DNA from: an uncultured bacterium
GTDB taxonomy: Bacteria; Verrucomicrobiota; Kiritimatiellia; RFP12; UBA1067
Assembly: GCA_900547945.1 (NCBI GenBank)
Contig: URIT01000151.1
Coordinates: forward strand, 1-7,118
Length of the DNA stretch: 7,118 nt
Direction of reading: 5' to 3'
Made by a program: the position numbers and the translations under genes. This document shows, piece after piece, positions 1 to 5,832 of the stretch. Below the pieces are notes generated by a model. It did no database searches. It worked only from the letters and a program-made list of their open reading frames with translations, and was not told the DNA's origin. How positions within the stretch are numbered: position 1 is the first letter of the stretch; the number at the start of each line of letters is the position of its first letter.

Positions 1-29
1 AGCCGCTCCCCACCGGCCTGTTCTCAATG

Positions 30-55
30 CAAAAGAGCCGGATAACCGGCTCTCT
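30..55 (-). terminator. Intrinsic terminator downstream of tRNA-Ser
   Basis: A perfect 8-bp inverted repeat (AGAGCCGG / CCGGCTCT, positions 34-41 and 46-53) encloses a 4-base loop. Read on the minus strand, the stem is followed directly by TTTT and then GCATTG. This is the layout of a Rho-independent terminator and lies 18 bases past the tRNA 3' end. I see no other terminator between the upstream protein operon and this point, so it may end both the tRNA transcript and any read-through from the regulator gene. The T-run is short (four), so efficiency is uncertain. Confidence 0.85.
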
Positions 56-70
56 CTTATTCAGAAATTT

Positions 71-158
71 TGGCGGAGGGAGAGGGATTCGAACCCCCGA
101 AGCCTTTCGGCTCGCCGGTTTTCAAGACCAGTGCATTCAACCTCTCTGCCATCCCTCC
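71..158 (-). tRNA. tRNA-Ser (anticodon UGA), CCA encoded
   Basis: The 88-nt minus-strand sequence folds as a class II tRNA. It has a 7-bp acceptor stem (GGAGGGA with TCCCTCC), discriminator G and an encoded CCA (71-73). The anticodon stem CUGGU/ACCGG holds loop CUUGAAA, giving anticodon UGA (plus-strand 122-124), which reads UCA and probably other UCN serine codons. A long variable arm forms a hairpin closed by GCC-GAAA-GGC, as expected for serine. The T arm carries TTCGAAT between GGGGG and CCCTC. It has its own upstream TATAAT box and a terminator, so it can be an independent unit, although it also lies downstream of the regulator gene on the same strand. Confidence 0.97.
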
Positions 159-232
159 AAAGGAAATCAGGGGATATTATACACGATTTCACGGATGTGT
201 GCCGGACGAAATTTTGGTCATCCCCGAGAATT
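159..232 (-). promoter_or_regulatory. Spacer with probable tRNA-Ser promoter (TATAAT at 176-181)
   Basis: This 74-base spacer between the regulator stop and the tRNA is clearly more AT-rich than the genes around it. On the minus strand it contains a perfect consensus -10 hexamer TATAAT (plus-strand 176-181), which would start transcription about 10 bases before the mature tRNA 5' end. No convincing -35 box sits 16-18 bases upstream; the best candidate at 16 bases is GGCACA, matching only half of the consensus. The promoter call therefore rests on the -10 box, its position and the AT-rich setting. No terminator for the upstream operon is visible here. Confidence 0.6.
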
Positions 233-1648
233 TCACGTTTCCGTCCGGAAGCGCGATGCGGACGGGGCGTCACCCGGTGCGCCACCCTTTAACTTCCGGG
301 CGAGGGCACGGAGGTGGGAGGCGAGGGTCTTCTCGCTGCGGGCGTTCGAGACGGAGATGCGCAGAAAGGAGTCGGCGGGGGCCGTCCCCACGCGGAAGCG
401 GTCCGAATGGAAGACCTCGATGCCGTGTGCGCGCAGCGCGCGTTCGATCTCCTGTCCGCACCCAGTCGTGCCGGGCAGGGGCAGCGTGCGGAAGAGGCGC
501 ACGTCGTCCGTCGTCCCCGCAAGGCCGAAGACGGCATCGAACACCGCGTTCGCGCGGCGGGCCGCCGCCCGCTTGCGTTCCAGCAAGGTCTCCGCCGCGC
601 CGTCCAGGATCAGTTCGCCGAGGATTTCAGCGTCGAGCGCGCTCGCCTTGATCGCCGTGCTGTGGAGAGCGGCGAGCAGACGCGCGCAGAGGGACGCGGG
701 GACGACCGCGAACGTGGCGCGTAGGCCGGCGGCGAGCAGACGGGACGTGCCCGCGAGGTAGACCGTGCGCTCCGGGATGCGCGCCTGGAGCGGGGCCTCC
801 GCCTCGGGGCCCAGCTGCGCGTCGTCCTCCAGGACGAACAGGTCCCGCGCACGCGCGACCTGGGCAAGCGCGTCCCGCCGCGCGCCGCGCATCGTCCGCG
901 TCGTCGGGTTCGCGCAGGCCGGCATGAGGAAGACGCCCCGCACGCCGTCCGCGCGCGCCGCCTCCTCCAGCGCCTCCGGCAGCATCCCCTCCGCGTCGCC
1001 CCGCACGGGAACGAGGCGGATCTTCGCCATGCGCGCGAGGCGGATGAGGTTGCCGTAGGTGAATTCGTCAACGGCCAGGGCATCCCCCACGCGGAAGAGC
1101 GACAGGAGGGCAATCGAAAGGACGCTCTGCACGCCGGGGAAGACGGCGATGTGGCGGGTGGACGCCTCGACGCCGACACGCGCGAGCCAGCGCCGGCCGG
1201 CCTCGCGCACGCGCTCCGTGCCGTCGCGTTCCCCGTAGGAGAACAGCCGTTCGGCGCTGTCCCGCGCGAGGACCGTGCGCGCGGCCTCCACCACCGCACG
1301 GGTGCCGAGGCCGGGGAACCCCTGCACGACGCCGAGATCGACGGCGGTCCGCACCGCCTCCTCGTTGACGCCGGGCAGGGAGGCGACGAACGTGCCGCGC
1401 CCGACCACGCCGTAGATGAGCCCCTTCGCCCGGCAGAGGTCGAAGGCGCGCGTCACCGTCGTGAAGTTGAGTTCCAGGTCGTCCGCCAGCTCGCGCTGAG
1501 GCGGGAGGCGCGTGCCGGGCGGGAGGCGCCCGGACGCGATGTCGCGCTCCAGCGCGGCGGCGAGCGCGAGGTAGACGGGGCCGCCGGCGAGGTCCGCGCG
1601 CGCCGGATGCCAGCTCAGCGGGACGTGCGCGAAGTCATGGGGCGACAT
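233..1648 (-). CDS. MocR-type GntR-family transcriptional regulator with degenerate PLP site
   Basis: A 471-residue protein with the MocR architecture: a GntR winged helix-turn-helix at about 24-90 (LPPQRELADDLELNFTTVTR, ending in GRGTF) joined to a fold-type I aminotransferase-like domain at about 110-455. MocR regulators normally bind pyridoxal phosphate and an amino compound and act as cytoplasmic DNA-binding activators or repressors. Pocket residues still visible are Y198, N247 in the NPT motif, D275 in EDD, and R430 in LRIS, where aminotransferase-fold proteins hold a substrate carboxylate. The lysine of the usual SFSK motif is replaced: the segment reads AGTSRLLAAGLR, with R303 at the lysine position. 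The tyrosine of the usual EDDY is A277. Aligned without gaps to Bacillus GabR from memory, R303 falls on Lys312. Length is normal and there is no frameshift, so the gene looks intact rather than decayed. The ATG overlaps the rhamnosidase end by 14 bases and has only a weak Shine-Dalgarno, which suggests coupled translation. It is a plausible local regulator; the target and ligand are unknown. Confidence 0.92.
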   Translation of the reverse strand: MSPHDFAHVPLSWHPARADLAGGPVYLALAAALERDIASGRLPPGTRLPPQRELADDLELNFTTVTRAFDLCRAKGLIYGVVGRGTFVASLPGVNEEAVRTAVDLGVVQGFPGLGTRAVVEAARTVLARDSAERLFSYGERDGTERVREAGRRWLARVGVEASTRHIAVFPGVQSVLSIALLSLFRVGDALAVDEFTYGNLIRLARMAKIRLVPVRGDAEGMLPEALEEAARADGVRGVFLMPACANPTTRTMRGARRDALAQVARARDLFVLEDDAQLGPEAEAPLQARIPERTVYLAGTSRLLAAGLRATFAVVPASLCARLLAALHSTAIKASALDAEILGELILDGAAETLLERKRAAARRANAVFDAVFGLAGTTDDVRLFRTLPLPGTTGCGQEIERALRAHGIEVFHSDRFRVGTAPADSFLRISVSNARSEKTLASHLRALARKLKGGAPGDAPSASRFRTET

Positions 1649-4600
1649 GCGCCGGAACCGCGAACGTGTGGCGCCCCGAACCGACCCGCTTCGGCGCCGC
1701 GCCGGGGAGCCGGATGACCGCCACCGTGTTCGGCGGCACCGTGAAGTCGTACGTCACCGTGTCGCCCTCGCGCTTCCAGGACGAGACGATCTCGCCGTTC
1801 GGGCCGTCCACCGACGCGCGCGCCCAGGAGAGGGCGGCGATCGGCTGCGGCGCGAGGACGACCTCGCCGAAGGCCGGCTTCTTCGCGCACGTGACGGCGC
1901 TCGTGGAGTCCTTCGTCTCCGCCGGACGGATGCCCGCGAGGTACTGGTAGGCCCAGCCCACAAAGTCGCCGAACATGATGTGGTTGCGCGAGGAGCCGTC
2001 GCCCCAGTCCTCCCAGAGCGTCGTGCCGCCCTTCTGGACCCACTCGGACATCGAGGGCTTCGTCGGGTTCACGATCAGCTTGAACGCGAGGTCCGTGCGG
2101 CCCATGCGGCTCAGCGCGCGGAAGAGGTGCTTCGTGCCATAGAGGCCCACGTCGAGGTGGTCGCCCGCCTTCCCGACGGCGGCGACGAGCTGCGCCTCCA
2201 CCTTCGCGCGCGCGGCCTCCTCCGCGAGGCCGAAGGCGAGCGCCATCGCCTGCGCCGTCTGCCCGCCGTTGTCGTAGACGCCATTGCCCTTGTAGAGCCG
2301 CCGGTTGAGGCCCGCGCGCGTCTTCGCGGCCTTCGCGTTCCACTGCGCGGCCTCGGCGGAAAGGCCCTTCAGCGCGGCGATCTCGGCGGCGATGCGCTGG
2401 GCCTGGTAGTAGTAGCAGGAGCTCGTGAAGAGGGTGGAGGGCATGTGCGCGCGGTTGACGGGCACCCAGTCGCCGAGTCCGTGCTTCACGAGGCCGTCCG
2501 CGTCCGCCTTCGTCGCCGTGTAGGCGAGATACTTGACGAGCGCGGGGTAGACCTCGTCGAGGATGCGGCGGTCGCCCCGGTACGTCCAGAGGTTCCACGC
2601 GATGACGGGCAGCGCGCTGTCCCAGCCCGCGCCGTTGCCCCAGTGGTAGCCCCAGCCGGAGGAGGGGACGATGCCGGGGAGGTTGCCGTCGGGGAGCTGC
2701 GCGTCGAGGAGGTCCCGCAGCCACTTCTCGTAGGCGGCCGTGTTCTCGAAGAGGTACTGCGCAAGCTCGCTCGCGATGGAGGCGTCGCCCGTCCAGCCGT
2801 TCTTCTCGCGGTGCGGGCAGTCGGTCGGCACGCCGTCCACGAAGTTGCCGCGATAGGCCTTGTCGCCCATTTCCATGAGCGCGTTGAACGTCGCGTCCGA
2901 ACACGCGAAGGAGCCGATCGTGGGGAAGGCCGTGTGGATGACGCACGCCACGGCGTCCTCGGGCTTCGGGGCCTGGCGCAACCCCTTCACGACCGCGTAG
3001 CGGAAGCCGTGGTAGACGAAGCGGGGCTCGTAGGACTCGACGGCCGCGCCGGAGCAGATGACGCGGTCCGTCTGGAACGCGGCGTCGACGGGGCAGACGC
3101 GGTGCGAGGCCGTGTAGCGGAAGTGCTCGTCGATCCGGCGCCGGCGCGCCGCCTCGTCCGGGTCGCCCCCCCAGAAGTTGAAGTCGTTCAGGCCGTCCCT
3201 GACGGAGGGCCGCGCCGGGGAGCCGTCGTCCTGCACGCGCTCGTCGTAGCGGACCGAGACGACATCGCCCTTCTTCTGCCCGCGCAGCGCGAGGCGCGCC
3301 CAGCCGGCCACGTTCTCGCCGAAGTCGATCACGTACGTGCCGCCACCGACGGCGTGGATCTTCTTCGCGGGCACGATGCGCATGATCTCGGCTCCGGGCT
3401 GCGCCTCGGCGACGAGGCGGCCGCCGGGGGCGGACACCTCCTCGGCCATGACGACGGTCTTCTCAAGGTCAGGCATGCGCGGGTCGTACGCACCCGTGAC
3501 CTCGCCCTCGAAGAGGTCGTCGTAGCCGACGGGGCTCTTCACCTGCCGCCACGTCCGGTCCGTCGCGACGACCTCCTTAGAACCGTCGGCGTACACGATC
3601 TCCAGCTGCGCGAGGCCGCGCGGGAAGTTCCGCCACGGCGCCGTCTCGAAGTTCCACGTCGCGACGGCGCGCATGTCGTACCAGCCGTGCCCCACGAGGA
3701 GGCGCAGTTCATTGGCGCCCTGCCGGAGGTCGCCGTCGAGGCGGTAGGTCGAGTAGAGGACGCGGCGGTCAAAGGCGGTCGGCGCGGGGTCGAGCACCTT
3801 CTTTCCGATCTTCTTCCCGTTGAGGGCGGCCTCGTAGAAGCCGACGCCCGTCACGTGGAGGACGGCCGAGGCGACGGGCTTCTTCACGGTGAAAGCCTTC
3901 GCAAACGCGGGCGAGGCGTTCTCGGCGCGCAACACCATGTCCTTCCCCCAGGAGGGAGCGCGCGGACCGCCAAGCGCGACGACCGCGCCGTTCGGGGAGG
4001 TCCAGCCCTTCGCGCCCGTCACGAGCGTCCTACCGCCCGGGAAGACGATCTTCGCGAGGAAGGCGCGCGCGTCCTTCGGGGCGTGGAGGCGGATGGGGTC
4101 AACCGGATCGGACGCGGTGCGCGGCTTATCCGCGAAAAGGCGCACGACGACCGTGTTCGTCCCCTTCACGAGGTAGGGCGTGAGGTCGCGGAAGCGCAGG
4201 TAGCGCCAGTCGTGGACGTGCCCGCTCCACTTGTTGAACGACCGCCCGTTGACGTCGATCTCGTGCTGCGAGACGCCCGCATGGACCATCTCGACGTACT
4301 CGCCCGGCTTCGCCCCGTCGAAGACGAAGGAGAACGCGAGCGTCGCGACGCCCTTCTTGTCGGCCGGCGCGGTGATCCACTGCGCGGCGCCGAAGTCCTC
4401 GTCCGGGCGCGTCACGGCGGCGGGGCCGATCCACTTCGCCCGCCAGTCCGTCGGCTTCACGACGCCCATCGTCCATTCGGCGGGCGCGCTCCACGGGCTC
4501 TCCACGCCCGCCGCCGTCCAGGTCTTCACCTTCCAGAAGACGCGCTGGGAGGTCGCGAGGGGCTTGCCCGCGTAGGCGACGCCCACGTTCGCGTCGCCCG

Positions 4601-4886
4601 CGACGCGCCCGGAGTCCCACAGGTCGCCGACGTCCCGCGCGAGGTTCTCTCGCGAGGTGGCGGCGAGGACGCGCCAGGCGGCCTGCATCACGTCGCGCCC
4701 GTCCGCCGCGAGCTTCCACCCGAGGCGCGGCGCGGGGGCGTCGAGGCCGCAGGGGTTCTCGCGGTACTCGACGGTCAGCCCATGCGGCACACGGGCGGAG
4801 GCGGATTGATCGGCGGGCGCGCGGCAGCCGACGAGGCCTCCCGCCAAAGCCCAGACGACGATGCCACACGGCAGGAGGTTCTTCAT
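1635..4886 (-). CDS. GH78 alpha-L-rhamnosidase, lipoprotein
   Basis: A 1083-residue glycoside hydrolase family 78 enzyme that should release terminal alpha-L-rhamnose from plant or algal polysaccharides or glycosides. Residues 1-20 are a lipoprotein signal with lipobox LVGC (C21); the +2 residue is Arg, so outer-membrane attachment is likely by the E. coli rule. Domains in order: N-terminal beta-sandwich of the family (about 37-150), a further beta-rich region (about 165-320), the rhamnosidase N domain (about 328-475; GVGFYEAALNGKKIG, VGHGWYD), the concanavalin-like domain (about 505-635; IDFGENVAGW), the catalytic (alpha/alpha)6 barrel (about 650-1005), and a C-terminal beta-sandwich (about 1006-1083). 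The acid-side motif PTDCPHREKNGWTGD has D689, E694 and D701, spaced like Asp567, Glu572 and Asp579 of Bacillus RhaB. The base glutamate is E959 in TTLWEDW, followed by SRNH. The start at 4886 is chosen for the signal peptide and the AGGGGAG ribosome site 7 bases upstream; the frame is open much further upstream but without meaning. It starts 20 bases after the isomerase gene. Exact glycan substrate cannot be read from sequence. Confidence 0.96.
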   Translation of the reverse strand: MKNLLPCGIVVWALAGGLVGCRAPADQSASARVPHGLTVEYRENPCGLDAPAPRLGWKLAADGRDVMQAAWRVLAATSRENLARDVGDLWDSGRVAGDANVGVAYAGKPLATSQRVFWKVKTWTAAGVESPWSAPAEWTMGVVKPTDWRAKWIGPAAVTRPDEDFGAAQWITAPADKKGVATLAFSFVFDGAKPGEYVEMVHAGVSQHEIDVNGRSFNKWSGHVHDWRYLRFRDLTPYLVKGTNTVVVRLFADKPRTASDPVDPIRLHAPKDARAFLAKIVFPGGRTLVTGAKGWTSPNGAVVALGGPRAPSWGKDMVLRAENASPAFAKAFTVKKPVASAVLHVTGVGFYEAALNGKKIGKKVLDPAPTAFDRRVLYSTYRLDGDLRQGANELRLLVGHGWYDMRAVATWNFETAPWRNFPRGLAQLEIVYADGSKEVVATDRTWRQVKSPVGYDDLFEGEVTGAYDPRMPDLEKTVVMAEEVSAPGGRLVAEAQPGAEIMRIVPAKKIHAVGGGTYVIDFGENVAGWARLALRGQKKGDVVSVRYDERVQDDGSPARPSVRDGLNDFNFWGGDPDEAARRRRIDEHFRYTASHRVCPVDAAFQTDRVICSGAAVESYEPRFVYHGFRYAVVKGLRQAPKPEDAVACVIHTAFPTIGSFACSDATFNALMEMGDKAYRGNFVDGVPTDCPHREKNGWTGDASIASELAQYLFENTAAYEKWLRDLLDAQLPDGNLPGIVPSSGWGYHWGNGAGWDSALPVIAWNLWTYRGDRRILDEVYPALVKYLAYTATKADADGLVKHGLGDWVPVNRAHMPSTLFTSSCYYYQAQRIAAEIAALKGLSAEAAQWNAKAAKTRAGLNRRLYKGNGVYDNGGQTAQAMALAFGLAEEAARAKVEAQLVAAVGKAGDHLDVGLYGTKHLFRALSRMGRTDLAFKLIVNPTKPSMSEWVQKGGTTLWEDWGDGSSRNHIMFGDFVGWAYQYLAGIRPAETKDSTSAVTCAKKPAFGEVVLAPQPIAALSWARASVDGPNGEIVSSWKREGDTVTYDFTVPPNTVAVIRLPGAAPKRVGSGRHTFAVPAHVAP

Positions 4887-4906
4887 CGGTCTTCTCCCCT
4901 TCAGAT
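4887..4906 (-). promoter_or_regulatory. Ribosome binding site of the rhamnosidase gene, in a 20-base gap
   Basis: The minus strand reads AGGGGAGAAGACCG directly before the ATG at 4886. The GGAG core (4894-4897) is 7 bases from the start codon. This fixes the start despite a reading frame that stays open for another 266 codons upstream. The short gap leaves no room for a separate promoter or terminator, supporting co-transcription with the isomerase gene. Confidence 0.85.
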
Positions 4907-5785
4907 TCAGGCCTGCCCCGCGAGGCGCTTCATCGTCGCGAGCGCGGTTTCGAGGTTCTTCGCGAAGTCCTTCCTGTCGCCCCAGCCGCATTCGCAGGAA
5001 ACGCCGCCCGCGTAGCCGATGTCCCTGAGCGCGTTGAAGTAGGGCGCGAACTCGGAGCCGTCGCCCTTGAGGCCCGGCGCGGTGCGCGTCCCCTTCTCGG
5101 CGATGTGGCAGTGCTTGAGGAGCGCGCCCGCCGAGCGGATCGACGCGGCGTCCTCCCCGCCCTGCTCCATGTGGAAGATGTCGGCGAGCAGGCGGATGCG
5201 CGGCGAGCCGACCTTCCGGCAGATGACGATGCCCTCGCGGACGAAGTTGAGGAAGTTCGCCTCCTTGGGCTGGAGCGGCTCCAGCACCACCGTCACCCGG
5301 CAGCCCGCGATGCGCAGGGCGAGCTTCCGGCAGAAGTCGGTGAACTGCTCGACCGCCTGGTCCTTCGGGAAGCCGTCGGGGGCGTTGCGCGCGCCGCCGG
5401 AGCCGAAGACGATCGTCGTGAGCCCCACCTCGTCCGCGCGCCGGCACGCCGTCTCGGCGTAGGCGAGCGGCGCGTCGAAGGCGGCTTTCGGGCCCGTCAG
5501 GCGGAACGAGCCGGGGAGGAAGCCGTTGCAGGAGCGCATCGGCAACGGGGCGGCGAGAATCGCCTCCTTCTGCCTCTTCCACGCTTCCTCGTCCTTCTCC
5601 GGCATGAACATGCCCGCCACGCCGCCCTCGAAGAAGTCGTAGCCGATCTCCTTCATGAGCGGCACGTCCTTGAGGCCGCGGCATGCGCCGAAGAGGATCT
5701 TCGGCGGCTCGCTCTTAAAGAGGGAACAGCAGCCCCCCATCGCGGCGGCACCCGCCGCCAGTCCAAGAAAATCACGACGCTTCAT
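4907..5785 (-). CDS. Exported sugar phosphate isomerase/epimerase-like TIM-barrel protein
   Basis: A 292-residue protein of the xylose isomerase-like / AP endonuclease 2 TIM-barrel superfamily. The N-terminus KRRDFLGLAAGAAAMGGC has a twin-arginine motif (RRDFL) and hydrophobic stretch, so export folded through Tat is likely; the following GGCC (C19) could be a weak lipobox. The barrel spans about 28-288. Likely divalent-metal ligands of the family are all present: E169 (VLEP), D202 and H205 (LADIFHM), H227 (KHCHI) and E265 (CECGW). The enzyme is therefore probably active, but the reaction is unknown: phosphorylated sugars are not expected outside the cytoplasm, so the family name may mislead. 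Isomerisation, epimerisation, or lyase/hydratase chemistry on a free or oxidised sugar are all possible. It is not the cytoplasmic rhamnose isomerase RhaA, which is longer and different. It precedes the rhamnosidase by 20 bases, implying a joint role. The start at 5785 is preferred over the in-frame ATG at 5791 because of ribosome-site spacing. Confidence 0.92.
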   Translation of the reverse strand: MKRRDFLGLAAGAAAMGGCCSLFKSEPPKILFGACRGLKDVPLMKEIGYDFFEGGVAGMFMPEKDEEAWKRQKEAILAAPLPMRSCNGFLPGSFRLTGPKAAFDAPLAYAETACRRADEVGLTTIVFGSGGARNAPDGFPKDQAVEQFTDFCRKLALRIAGCRVTVVLEPLQPKEANFLNFVREGIVICRKVGSPRIRLLADIFHMEQGGEDAASIRSAGALLKHCHIAEKGTRTAPGLKGDGSEFAPYFNALRDIGYAGGVSCECGWGDRKDFAKNLETALATMKRLAGQA

Positions 5786-5799
5786 CTTCATTCCTCCTT
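5786..5799 (-). promoter_or_regulatory. Ribosome binding site of the isomerase gene, decides the start
   Basis: The minus strand reads AAGGAGGA-ATG-AAG-ATG. The AGGAGG core (5793-5798) lies 1 base from the first ATG (5791) but 7 bases from the second (5785). Seven bases is a normal spacing, so translation most likely begins at 5785, giving MKRRDFLG. Choosing 5791 would only add Met-Lys. Confidence 0.8.
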
Positions 5800-5819
5800 G
5801 TATCCGTTTTCCAGCAGAC

Positions 5820-5832
5820 CGGCGCATCGCCG
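5820..5832 (-). other. Small GC hairpin directly after the TolB stop codon
   Basis: CGGCG-ATG-CGCCG forms a perfect 5-bp stem with a 3-base loop immediately after the TAA (5833-5835) of the TolB-like gene. No T-run follows on the minus strand (GTCTGCTGGAAAAC comes next), so it is not a standard intrinsic terminator. It could partly block transcription, or protect the 3' end of a TolB message, or be chance in GC-rich DNA. Confidence 0.35.

Noticed and set aside
71..158. tRNA-Ser as an integration site of a mobile element
   Set aside because: No integrase, transposase, or duplicated tRNA 3' end is visible in the window. Base composition of the adjacent genes is uniform.
209..235. Inverted repeat GAAATT...AATTTC as a terminator for the regulator gene
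   Set aside because: The stem is short and AT-only in its core with a 15-base loop, it includes the stop codon region, and no T-run follows.
186..237. Direct repeat ATTTCACG at 186-193 and 230-237
   Set aside because: Only 8 bases and two copies, one partly inside the regulator gene; likely chance, although a binding site cannot be fully excluded.
1615..2946. A 443-codon minus-strand frame inside the rhamnosidase gene
   Set aside because: It is Arg/Gly/Pro-rich, out of frame with the catalytic domain and has no family signature; composition effect only.
1647..5015. An 1122-codon open frame on the plus strand antisense to the rhamnosidase
   Set aside because: The translation is dominated by Arg, Ala, Val, Gly and His with no recognisable motif. 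It lies opposite a clearly conserved GH78 gene. In GC-rich DNA with G/C at third positions the antisense frame often lacks stops, so this is a shadow.
4887..5684. Upstream extension of the rhamnosidase frame, giving 1349 residues
   Set aside because: The extra 266 residues overlap the isomerase gene in another frame and are low-complexity Arg-rich. The ATG at 4886 has a ribosome site and a lipoprotein signal peptide.
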